Shown: in pieces, positions 5,788 to 12,484 of the stretch | Layout: the number at the start of each line of letters is the position of its first letter | How positions within the stretch are numbered: position 1 is the stretch's first letter | NCBI GenBank assembly: GCA_031271375.1 | Contig: JAISVU010000404.1 | Span: 1-12,517, forward strand | Origin: Clostridiales bacterium | Lineage (GTDB): Bacteria; Bacillota; Clostridia; Lachnospirales; WRAX01 | Length of the DNA: 12,517 bases | Direction of reading: 5' to 3' | Program-made: the position numbers and the translations under genes | The notes under the pieces: generated by a model | Seen by the model: the letters and a program-made list of their open reading frames with translations, nothing else | The model's database searches: none | Told to the model about the DNA's origin: nothing

Positions 5788-6882
5788 ATGATTCAACCGA
5801 TAAAACCCAGGGGTTCACACAGGGAGATAACCGTGATGTCGGCCATCCTATGCTTAGTTGTAATTTATTTCCACGTGCTGGGCGAGGCAGTCATCGGATA
5901 CCAGAAAGACAGCATACAGTTCGCGATATCATTTTATTCACAGAGGCTATGCGCGATTACGGTCCCATGCTTCACATTTATAAGCGCACTTAAATACTTT
6001 ATACGTTTTGGCGAGGGGCGGGATTTCAAATACGGGCCTTTCATCCTGGGCAGGGCAAAACGCATATACTTGCCTTATCTCCTTTGGACAGCAATACATT
6101 ACGCCTATTTTCTCTACAGGCAATATTTTCCTTTCAACATACAGGACTTTTTGGGATACGCCGCGCTGGGAAGCGTTTCATACCAGTATTACTTCATAAT
6201 CATTATCATGCAGTTCTATCTTCTTATGCCGGTGTGGAGAGCTATAAGAAACGCAAAGAAAACACTTGTCCCCGTCATTGTCGCGGCGGGCGGGCTTTTA
6301 GGCATATTCATCAGCGTATACGCCGGCGACGTTATCGCCGCGATTACCGGAGGAACGGGCTTCAGGCTCCCATATGCCGACCGTTATTTTGTTTCTTATC
6401 TGGCTTACTGGCTACTTGGGTTATACTGCGGAACGCATTATGACAGCGTTCTGGCCTTCATACGCAGGCACCGCCCGGTTTTTATTCTGTCCTACGTCAT
6501 CTTTGGCGGGCTCCACGCCACATTATACTATTTCTTCAACCGCAACTTTTTTTACTACAGCTACGCCGAAGCGATGCAGGTGCCGTTCTGTATTACCGCG
6601 ATCTTTATGATGCTGACATTATCTGACTTGCTGACCCAAAAGATTCCAAAAATCCTGCCCACGCTGCAAAAGCTGGCAGGCGCGTCCTTTTACATATATC
6701 TGTCCCATTCTTTAGTCTTGCTCCATACGGACTATATAATGGGGCTTGCCGGCCTGACCTCGATTACGGTAAGGCTGGGGATTAAAATGATTTTGACATT
6801 CGTAATACCGGTAACGTTGAGTTTGGCGTATGTATGGTTAAAGAAGATGATTATGTCCCCGCGTACTTCCCCTTCCCCTTAA
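5788..6882 (+). CDS. Membrane acyltransferase, acyltransferase-3 family
   Basis: This 364-residue polytopic protein has about ten hydrophobic segments. The layout fits the acyltransferase-3 family (OafA/WecH/O-acetyltransferase type), which moves acyl groups, usually acetyl, onto surface sugars or other envelope molecules. Family features seen are the first helix with its conserved His (CLVVIYFHVLGEA), a basic RAKRIYLPYLLW loop ('R..RiypPyl.w'), a 'SYQYYFIIIIMQFYLLMPV' segment (typical 'yHlWFl..ll.~Yll.P') and a late 'ASFYIYLSHSLVL' helix. Start: ATG 5788 follows GGGAGG with seven bases between; GTG 5785 is adjacent and possible. The gene stands alone with its own promoter, so its substrate cannot be read from neighbours. 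Its last 32 bases overlap the end of the convergent Ca2+ ATPase gene. Confidence 0.85.
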   Translation: MIQPIKPRGSHREITVMSAILCLVVIYFHVLGEAVIGYQKDSIQFAISFYSQRLCAITVPCFTFISALKYFIRFGEGRDFKYGPFILGRAKRIYLPYLLWTAIHYAYFLYRQYFPFNIQDFLGYAALGSVSYQYYFIIIIMQFYLLMPVWRAIRNAKKTLVPVIVAAGGLLGIFISVYAGDVIAAITGGTGFRLPYADRYFVSYLAYWLLGLYCGTHYDSVLAFIRRHRPVFILSYVIFGGLHATLYYFFNRNFFYYSYAEAMQVPFCITAIFMMLTLSDLLTQKIPKILPTLQKLAGASFYIYLSHSLVLLHTDYIMGLAGLTSITVRLGIKMILTFVIPVTLSLAYVWLKKMIMSPRTSPSP

Positions 6883-9514
6883 CCCGCTTGAGTATCGCCT
6901 TCCTTAATAAATCCACCGGAATAATCGTGAACGCAAGCGCAACAACGATCAGCAGATGCAGCGGCTCCAACCCCGCCGTGCGGAACACCGGCCCGCCGCA
7001 GTATACAATAAAGACCTGTATAACCGTGACAGCCCCCATGATCCAAAGGAAGGGCTTATTCGCCGCCAGATAATCGAATAGATTAACGCGGTGCGTTCTG
7101 GCGCAGAAGCTGATGAATATCGCGCTGAACATGAACAGCGCAAAGAAAGCCGTCATCATGTATACGCCGCCGTGATGGGAAAGCAGTTCATGTATAACCG
7201 GGCTTTTAAGGAAGAACAGGCACAGGGCCGAGGTATAGCAGCTGACGGTGGCTATCTGCCATATCATATAGCTGTTTATAATCGGCTCTTTCAATGACTT
7301 AGGCGGTTCCTCCATATACTTTTTACGGGCGATTTCGCCGCTGAATGCCAGGCCAGCCAGCGTGTCCATAACAATGTTTATCCACAGCATCTGTATAACG
7401 GTTATCGGCATATCCACGCCTACCAGCGGCCCCGCCACCGTGACACCCACCGCGCACATGCAGATGCTGAGCTGGTAGATAATAAACTTGCGTATGCTCT
7501 TGAATATAGTCCTGCCATAGCAAACGGCCTTCGCTATCGAGGATATGTTGTCGTTAAGGATGACAATATCCCCCGCTTCTTTGGCTACCTCGGTTCCGCT
7601 GCCCATCGCGAACCCCACGTCGGCCTGTTTAAGCGCGGGAGCGTCGTTTACTCCGTCTCCGGTCATGCCCGTCACAAGGCCCATATCCTTCGCGGCGCGA
7701 ACCAAGCGGCTTTTGTCCGCGGGCAGCGCCCTCGCCACCACACGCAGATCAGGCAGCTTCTCTTTAAGCTCGGTATCGGTCATTACCGACAGTTCTTGGG
7801 ATGTTATTACGATATCGGTTTTATGCCGCACTATCCCCACTTCTTTGGCGATGGCAAGGGCTGTCTGGCGGGAATCCCCCGTTATCATAACAGTTTGAAT
7901 CCCTGCTTCGCACACTTGCTTTACCCCGTCGTAGGCCTCGCCGCGTATTTCGTCGCGGATGCCCAGGAGCCCCACCAGGCGCAGATGCCCGAAAGCCCCG
8001 CCGCTCCGCACCGGGGCATCCGACACCGCAATAGCTATTATACGCATCGCTTGGTCGCTGAGGCGTTTGATCGCGGCTTCCAGCGGGTTCTTTAGAAGCC
8101 TTTGAACCGTTTCGCCTGCGTCGCCGTAATATCCGGTGCAAAATGGCAGAATCTTCTCCGGCGCTCCTTTTATGAACGTGACGTTCCATCCGCCCGTCGC
8201 GGCGGTAGCCATGAACTTCGTCTCACCCGAAAATGGCAGGACATCCTTTACCTTTGACTGTTTCGGGCGGCATCCCAGAGAAGAAGCGAATTCCAGCGCG
8301 GCCCGGTCCGTGGCGTTGCCGCCTATCGCTGTGCGGCCGTTCTCCGGCAGCTTTGCCTGGCAATTATAATAGATCGCGTCATGCAGCACGCTTCGCAGCC
8401 CTGTAGGAAGGGCTAAAATATCCTTCTTTGCCCATACGCGCCCCGTGCCGGAAACAAAATGGGTCACGTTCAGCTTCCCCTGGGTCAGCGTCCCGGTTTT
8501 ATCTGCAAATAAAATGTTCATGCTCCCGGCCGTCTCAATACCGACGAGCTTCCGCACCAACACATTGTCTTTTAACATCCTGTTCATATTGGCCGAAAGC
8601 ACGACGGTTATCATCATCGGCAGCCCTTCCGGGACAGCCATAACCACGACCGTAACCGCCAGAGACGCCGCCTTCAAAAAATGCCCGGCAATGCCTTTAA
8701 TATTCGTAACCGTAGCCAGTATCCGCGCCGTATCGAATCTATTGTCAAGAAAAATAACATTAAAAAAATACGCTAATATAGTAAGCAGCGCGGCTGCGTA
8801 ACCAAAGGTTCCTATTGATTTCGCCAAATCTCTCAGGCGGAGCTTTAGCGGGCTCGCGCCCTTATCCCCTTGCAGCTCCTTCCCGATACTGCCGTAAACC
8901 GTCTTATCGCCGACGGCGCGGACACGCATTAACCCTTCGCCAGCGCACACCACCGAGCCGGAGAAGAGGAGCGCAGGGTGGTTAAAATCCGCGCCGCCCG
9001 CTTCCGGCGGGTTGCCAGACGGTCTCTTCGCGGCCTCCTTGCTCTCGCCGTTCAGCGAGCTTTGGTCAACCTCCAGCTTACCGGTCAGTAATATCCCGTC
9101 GGCAGGCACCCTGTCCCCTGCTTGAAGCGTGATAATATCCCCCACGCATACCTCTTGCAGGGCTATCTCTTTGGTTATGCCTTCGCGAACCACCCTGCAC
9201 AGAATACGCGAGGCTTCCTCCTGGAGCTTCTCAAAGGCCGATTCGCTCCCGTACTCCGACAGCGTCGAAACGAATGTGGCCAACAGGATCGCGAAGGCTA
9301 TCCCGGCGGACTCGAACCAGTTGGCGTCTTTGAACAGGAATATAATGTTTACCGCCAGCGCCGCCAGCAATATTTTAATCATCGGGTCGCCGAAGCTCTC
9401 CAAAAAGCTCCCCCAGAAGCTCTTACGCCTCCGGCGGTTCAAGCGGTTCTCTCCGTACATCTTCCGAGACTGCCAGGCCTCTTTTTCGGTCAGACCTTGA
9501 TACAGATTATCCAT
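6851..9514 (-). CDS. PMCA-type calcium-translocating P-type ATPase
   Basis: This 887-residue P2B-type ATPase exports Ca2+ across the cytoplasmic membrane using ATP. Motifs in order: actuator loop LNGES at 154-158 (the usual TGES with T replaced by N), M4 site PEGLP at 295-299 with E296, phosphorylation motif DKTGTLT with D338, nucleotide-binding KGAPE at 449-453, TGD at 545-547, hinge TGDGVNDAP at 618-626, and M6 WINIVMD with N713 and D717. M5 (FIIYQLSICMC) lacks the Asn/Glu of the second Ca2+ site, so one Ca2+ per cycle is expected, as in PMCA pumps. There is no N-terminal metal-binding domain. The C-terminus is short and basic (LKRVKGKGK), with no obvious calmodulin-like regulatory tail. 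The ATG at 9514 is preceded by AGAGGGG. The gene is divergent from the Cys-rich operon. Confidence 0.95.
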   Translation of the reverse strand: MDNLYQGLTEKEAWQSRKMYGENRLNRRRRKSFWGSFLESFGDPMIKILLAALAVNIIFLFKDANWFESAGIAFAILLATFVSTLSEYGSESAFEKLQEEASRILCRVVREGITKEIALQEVCVGDIITLQAGDRVPADGILLTGKLEVDQSSLNGESKEAAKRPSGNPPEAGGADFNHPALLFSGSVVCAGEGLMRVRAVGDKTVYGSIGKELQGDKGASPLKLRLRDLAKSIGTFGYAAALLTILAYFFNVIFLDNRFDTARILATVTNIKGIAGHFLKAASLAVTVVVMAVPEGLPMMITVVLSANMNRMLKDNVLVRKLVGIETAGSMNILFADKTGTLTQGKLNVTHFVSGTGRVWAKKDILALPTGLRSVLHDAIYYNCQAKLPENGRTAIGGNATDRAALEFASSLGCRPKQSKVKDVLPFSGETKFMATAATGGWNVTFIKGAPEKILPFCTGYYGDAGETVQRLLKNPLEAAIKRLSDQAMRIIAIAVSDAPVRSGGAFGHLRLVGLLGIRDEIRGEAYDGVKQVCEAGIQTVMITGDSRQTALAIAKEVGIVRHKTDIVITSQELSVMTDTELKEKLPDLRVVARALPADKSRLVRAAKDMGLVTGMTGDGVNDAPALKQADVGFAMGSGTEVAKEAGDIVILNDNISSIAKAVCYGRTIFKSIRKFIIYQLSICMCAVGVTVAGPLVGVDMPITVIQMLWINIVMDTLAGLAFSGEIARKKYMEEPPKSLKEPIINSYMIWQIATVSCYTSALCLFFLKSPVIHELLSHHGGVYMMTAFFALFMFSAIFISFCARTHRVNLFDYLAANKPFLWIMGAVTVIQVFIVYCGGPVFRTAGLEPLHLLIVVALAFTIIPVDLLRKAILKRVKGKGKYAGT

Positions 9515-9532
9515 ACATGTCCCCTCTTTACA

Positions 9533-9561
9533 ATAATCATATGAGCGGACACAATGGACAA
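9533..9561 (-). promoter_or_regulatory. Weak promoter candidate for the Ca2+ ATPase
   Basis: On the minus strand TTGTCC (complement of 9556-9561) and GATTAT (complement of 9533-9538) are 17 bases apart. The predicted start near 9527 coincides with the AGAGGGG ribosome binding site (complement of 9521-9527), giving a leader of about 13 nt. The -10 match is only moderate. Confidence 0.35.
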
Positions 9562-9573
9562 GAACATTTAAAG

Positions 9574-9602
9574 TTGCGTTTATGCCTAAAAAAAGGTATA
9601 AT
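9574..9602 (+). promoter_or_regulatory. Promoter of the Cys-rich/AAC(6')/MNT/HEPN operon
   Basis: TTGCGT (9574-9579) and a perfect TATAAT (9597-9602) are 17 bases apart. Transcription would begin near 9609, inside the AGAGGGG ribosome binding site at 9608-9614. This position rules out the upstream start codons of the same open frame. Confidence 0.6.
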
Positions 9603-9621
9603 TCGAAAGAGGGGAAGCGCT

Positions 9622-10389
9622 GTGTATCATATTCATGCTGACGACGGAAGGATTCTGACGCCGCCGAATGAACTGGAGCTGCTTTTAAAGGGCTCGTTCC
9701 CGGCTTTTATTAAAATACTCGGGCATATCCGTTTCTTTTATATTGCGGACGAGATATGGGACGGAAAGTCCTTGCTCGCTTTCCGGGCGGGCAGTGAAAA
9801 TCTAGCCGCAATCAGGTTCGACGACGGCGTTTTCCAAATAGCTATATCGGGTAAGGATATTGCCGTTGCGGATGAGACGCCGCTGAACACCGTTTATGAA
9901 GTGTTGGACAAAGCCGCTTCCGCCGGTTGCCGCCGCCCGAAAGAACAGCTCGCGCTTATACTGAATGACCCCGGTCAATTCCCCTGCAGCAGACGCTGCG
10001 ACATGTGCCTGGGGAGTAAAAACAGCAATAAGGATAATTTTTCTCCGGGTGAGAATTTCGGTTATATGAATTGGCTGTGTTATCACGGCTGTCTTCCGGG
10101 CATTGATATAGACCGCTGGGACGGCGTATTTGCCTGCCCGGGCTGCGCCGAAAACAAAAAGACGATAGACTGCAAATACTACCCTTGCCCCACGGAAAAA
10201 GGATACAGCTGCTGCGGGGATTGCGGCGAGTATTATACTTGCGAAGTTTATGATGATTGTCATTATCCGGGTCAGTGTAACCTGGGCCTCACGGCCGGGG
10301 AGGTAACGAGCCTGGTGATACCCTATGCGTCGAAAGAGCGGTTTGACTTTTATTTGAATGGAGTTATCTATGGCAATTCTTCATGTTGA
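9622..10389 (+). CDS. Cysteine-rich protein of unknown function (17 Cys in 255 residues)
   Basis: No confident family. The first 110 residues are an alpha/beta domain without cysteine, with 'LLAFRAGSENLAAIRFDDGVFQIAIS', faintly like DUF3788 proteins. From about residue 102 the protein is packed with cysteine: CSRRCDMC, LCYHGC, CPGC, and then CKYYPC, CCGDC and single cysteines up to the end. The second half recalls DUF3795-type Cys clusters ('C..C...~~C..~~C~~~kg~.~C.~C.~~pC') and could bind one or more zinc ions or an Fe-S centre. That is inference from spacing only. There are no membrane segments or signal peptide. The GTG at 9622 was chosen because AGAGGGG lies seven bases upstream and the promoter overlaps the earlier possible starts. 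It is first in a four-gene operon and overlaps the next gene by 20 bases. Confidence 0.75.
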   Translation: MYHIHADDGRILTPPNELELLLKGSFPAFIKILGHIRFFYIADEIWDGKSLLAFRAGSENLAAIRFDDGVFQIAISGKDIAVADETPLNTVYEVLDKAASAGCRRPKEQLALILNDPGQFPCSRRCDMCLGSKNSNKDNFSPGENFGYMNWLCYHGCLPGIDIDRWDGVFACPGCAENKKTIDCKYYPCPTEKGYSCCGDCGEYYTCEVYDDCHYPGQCNLGLTAGEVTSLVIPYASKERFDFYLNGVIYGNSSC

Positions 10390-10801
10390 CAACGAAAACG
10401 CAATGGCCTGGGCCGGGCTTTGTAATGAGCTGTGGCCTCATCATTCTATTGACGAAATGCTTACAGACTTCTACAAAGGCGAGTATCCAAATGAATATCT
10501 CTATTATGCAGGTGATATGCCCGTCGCGTTTATGAGCCTTTCCGTCAGAAACGAGTATGTGGAGGGCAGAGAGGACGATAAACCCGTCGGCTACCTGGAA
10601 GGCATCTATGTAAAACCGGAATGCCGCAGGCAGGGCATAGCGAAGGCGCTGGTTCAATATGCCAAACATTGGTCGGCGGAGCGCGGCTGCGCGATTCTTG
10701 CCTCAGACTGCGAATTATCAAACGCGGACAGCAGAGCCTTTCATAACAAGATGGGTTTCAACGAAGTCAGTATAAACATACATTTTGCAATAAGCCTATA
10801 A
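10370..10801 (+). CDS. GNAT acetyltransferase resembling aminoglycoside 6'-N-acetyltransferases (AAC(6')-I)
   Basis: This 143-residue GNAT has the layout of the chromosomal AAC(6')-Iy/Iaa group. An N-terminal 'W..L...LWP.H' element (AWAGLCNELWPHHSIDEM) and the central strand with 'A..SvR.eYV.G' (SLSVRNEYVEGREDD) are followed by GYLEGIYVKPECRRQGIAKAL. The last contains the acetyl-CoA loop R-R-Q-G-I-A. Then comes 'GC..lASD.e..N..S..fH.~~GF~E' (here GCAILASDCELSNADSRAFHNKMGFNE). These enzymes acetylate the 6'-amine of aminoglycosides; whether this one does or has another amine substrate is unknown. ATG 10370 follows GGAG with six bases between; an in-frame ATG at 10358 lacks a site. It overlaps the Cys-rich gene by 20 bases. 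Confidence 0.82.
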   Translation: MAILHVDNENAMAWAGLCNELWPHHSIDEMLTDFYKGEYPNEYLYYAGDMPVAFMSLSVRNEYVEGREDDKPVGYLEGIYVKPECRRQGIAKALVQYAKHWSAERGCAILASDCELSNADSRAFHNKMGFNEVSINIHFAISL

Positions 10802-10823
10802 TTTGTAAGAATCGGAGGCTCAC

Positions 10824-11147
10824 ATGGAATTAAACGTCCCGTCGGATGTAAAAAACGATATAGACACAGTAGTTTCCGCGCTGCTTGAAAAATTCCCGGA
10901 TAACATCGGCAAGATCATTCTATTCGGCAGCTACGCCACCGGGAAATATCAGCCGGGTAGCGATATAGACATAGCCGTCGTATTAAACGAACTGCCGGAC
11001 GCGAAGGAACGCCGCCATTATAAACACGCCGTCGATATAGAAAGGGAGCTGGATTTGCTTTTCTGTACAAGGGAGCAGCTGGAACGCAATATGTTTGTGC
11101 ATAAGTGGATAAACGAACAGGGGGTTGTGCTGTATGAACAGTTATAA
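10824..11147 (+). CDS. Minimal nucleotidyltransferase (MNT domain), partner of the following HEPN gene
   Basis: This 107-residue protein has the minimal polymerase-beta-like nucleotidyltransferase fold: GSYATGKYQPGSDIDI at residues 35-50 (helix-turn motif GS plus D48 and D50 of the metal site) and a third carboxylate in ELDLLF (D77). It ends with 'I..eGvvLYE', standard for these proteins. MNT proteins act with a HEPN protein. In studied pairs the MNT partner is the antitoxin, sometimes by adding AMP to the HEPN toxin. All three acidic residues are present, so catalysis is possible. The ATG at 10824 has CGGAGG five to six bases upstream. It follows the AAC(6')-like gene by 22 bases and overlaps the HEPN gene by 14 bases. 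Confidence 0.92.
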   Translation: MELNVPSDVKNDIDTVVSALLEKFPDNIGKIILFGSYATGKYQPGSDIDIAVVLNELPDAKERRHYKHAVDIERELDLLFCTREQLERNMFVHKWINEQGVVLYEQL

Positions 11148-11493
11148 AGAACTGGCGTTATACGATCTGCGGTCAGCCAAGGCCAACTTCGACTACGCGT
11201 TGTGGAACAAGGTGGGCAGGGAATGCCAGCAAGCCTGCGAAAAATATATAAAACACTACTTGCAGACGAACCATCTCCTGGCTCAGGATTTGGAAAAGAC
11301 ACATAATTTAAAGAAACTCATCCGGGCCGTCCCGGATTTTGATAAGGATATCTACAAAGACCTCAGCGTCGTAGGGGATTATTACTTTGAAACAAACTAC
11401 CCCGGCGACAACTTCCTTACGCTGGACGAGGAAATGGCCGGCGAGGCGATGGAAATAGCGAATAACCTTATTAAATATATTGACAGTCTTTAA
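11134..11493 (+). CDS. HEPN-domain protein (MNT/HEPN pair)
   Basis: This 119-residue all-helical protein has the HEPN pattern: 'A..DL.sAkanfdyaLWN...reCQQACEKYIKHYL' for the first two helices, 'H.L..L' (HNLKKLIRAV) in the middle, then YYFETNYPGDN (family: 'aRYP.d') and a last helix 'A.E.A..l..yi'. HEPN proteins are often RNases with an R-X4-6-H motif. No such motif can be found here, so RNase activity is doubtful; the protein may belong to the non-catalytic, nucleotide-binding type paired with MNT. The ATG at 11134 lies within the end of the MNT gene, with a G-rich stretch (11119-11124) as ribosome binding site. The stop is 14 bases before the stop of the convergent signal peptidase gene; no terminator hairpin is visible between them. 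Confidence 0.9.
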   Translation: MNSYKELALYDLRSAKANFDYALWNKVGRECQQACEKYIKHYLQTNHLLAQDLEKTHNLKKLIRAVPDFDKDIYKDLSVVGDYYFETNYPGDNFLTLDEEMAGEAMEIANNLIKYIDSL

Positions 11494-11507
11494 TATGCTT
11501 TACCAGC

Positions 11508-12356
11508 CTATTTCCCCAGCGGGAAGAACCGCGTTACCACCTTCGCCGATATGTCGCCCTTCATTACCGGCGTTGCCAGATTGCGGCTGTCGCCGCTTAC
11601 CTGGCGGTTGTCGCCCATGACAAAATACTGGTTCTTTTTTAGCGTTACGCTGGTGTCCGGCCCTGTGACCGTCCCCGGCGATAAATAATCCTCTTCCAAA
11701 ATAAGGCCGTTTACTGAAACCATGCCGCCCGCAATCGTCACCACATCCTCCGGGCCCGCGATAACGCGCCTGACGGCCTGGGAACGCTTCCCATCATCAT
11801 CCGTCAGATAACAGATCACAATATCCCCCTGCTTTATCCCGCCGACAAACGCCGCCACCCGCGAAACCAATATGCGGTCATTTTGATCCAGCGTCGGCGA
11901 CATGCTCACTCCCGTAACCTTGAGCGGCCACAATAAGAAGAATATCAAGAACACCACGACCGCGGCTTCGATCAGCGCCTCAATCCAGGCTACAATGCGC
12001 TTCGTCCTGGGCGATAAGGGCCTAAGCTCCGGCACGCCGCGGCGGACAGGCTGGATGTTTCTCTGCGCGCCGGATTTCTGCCGCGCCGTTCCTGGAGCTG
12101 CGCTTTTTGAAGCCGTCCCTCTTGCCGGAATTTTAAGCTCTTCCCGCGGGGCGGCGTTCCTTGACGCCGTTCCCCTGGAGGCGGAGCCTCTTGAAGCCGT
12201 CCCCCTTGAAGCCGGCTCTCTCGACGCCGTTCCCCTCGACGCTGTTCCCCTCGAAGCCGTTCCTCTCGACGCCGTTCCCCTCGACGCTGTCCCTCTCGAA
12301 GCCGTTCCTCTGGAGGCGGCGCCTCTTGTTCCCCTTGATTGATCATCCCTTGCCAA
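11508..12356 (-). CDS. lepB: Type I signal peptidase with Arg-rich repeat N-terminus and altered catalytic dyad
   Basis: Signal peptidase I cleaves leader peptides from exported proteins at the outer face of the membrane. The 282-residue protein has three parts. Residues 1-118 are a low-complexity, Ser/Arg/Ala-rich cytoplasmic segment with 11 pentapeptides ASRGT (14-68). One membrane helix follows at about 121-143. The catalytic region has GVSMSPTL with nucleophile S151, 'GDIVICY' at 177-183, RRVIAGPED at 196-204 and GDNRQVSGDSR at 248-258. In the family, the residue at position 196 is the general-base Lys (KRVIGLPGD); here it is Arg (AGG at 11769-11771). The usual Gram-positive enzyme is about 170-200 residues, so the N-terminus is an add-on. 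The start is TTG 12356 with GGGG six bases upstream, because a stop codon lies in frame at about 12379 and no ATG is available before the catalytic domain. Confidence 0.85.
   Translation of the reverse strand: MARDDQSRGTRGAASRGTASRGTASRGTASRGTASRGTASRGTASREPASRGTASRGSASRGTASRNAAPREELKIPARGTASKSAAPGTARQKSGAQRNIQPVRRGVPELRPLSPRTKRIVAWIEALIEAAVVVFLIFFLLWPLKVTGVSMSPTLDQNDRILVSRVAAFVGGIKQGDIVICYLTDDDGKRSQAVRRVIAGPEDVVTIAGGMVSVNGLILEEDYLSPGTVTGPDTSVTLKKNQYFVMGDNRQVSGDSRNLATPVMKGDISAKVVTRFFPLGK
12153..12317 (-). repeat. 15-bp minisatellite, 11 tandem units, coding ASRGT
   Basis: Eleven consecutive 15-bp units encode A-S-R-G-T, with the variants ASREP, ASRGS and ASRNA towards the downstream end. Units differ mainly at third or silent positions, such as GCGTCGAGG versus GCTTCGAGA. 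As 15 is a multiple of three, gain or loss of units keeps the signal peptidase frame. Confidence 0.9.
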
Positions 12357-12484
12357 TGCAATCCCCGACCCCGTTCTTTAGTATAAAACAATAATACCAC
12401 TAAAGGGGATATAAGTCAATTTTCTTGTATAATTTGTCTTTAAAGGGATTATTATAACCTTATTACAAAATGAGGAGGACGACC
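12357..12484. other. Divergent intergenic region between lepB and the gene at the right edge
   Basis: These 128 AT-rich bases hold the leftward lepB promoter (listed separately) and the AGGAGG ribosome binding site at 12473-12478 of the rightward gene. A TATAAT at 12428-12433 on the plus strand lacks a convincing -35 box; TTGTAT (12425-12430) with TATTAT (12450-12455) has a 19-base spacer. The rightward promoter is therefore not decided. Confidence 0.5.
12391..12419 (-). promoter_or_regulatory. Promoter of the signal peptidase gene
   Basis: On the minus strand TTGACT (complement of 12414-12419) and TATTAT (complement of 12391-12396) are exactly 17 bases apart. The start would be near 12384, about 28 nt before the TTG start codon. 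This places the transcript start just upstream of the chosen start. Confidence 0.65.

Noticed and set aside
7821..8189. Second leftward open frame and several rightward ones over the Ca2+ ATPase
   Set aside because: All P-type ATPase motifs are in the 887-residue frame; the others are Arg/Ser/Pro-rich shadows without start signals.
9517..9621. Longer N-terminus of the Cys-rich protein
   Set aside because: The segment holds the divergent promoters; the GTG at 9622 has the ribosome binding site.
12153..12317. Considered as a CRISPR array
   Set aside because: Units are 15 bp, directly tandem without unique spacers, and lie in the frame of a signal peptidase; no cas gene is present.
11902..12342. 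Rightward open frame over the same repeat (Leu-Asp/Glu-Ala-Val-Pro repeats)
   Set aside because: It is the antisense image of the ASRGT repeat; there is no ribosome binding site or promoter and no recognisable domain.
11990..12400. Second leftward open frame across the signal peptidase repeats
   Set aside because: A 15-bp repeat without stops is open in several frames; this one reads only low-complexity Arg/Glu/Gly and runs into the catalytic domain out of frame.
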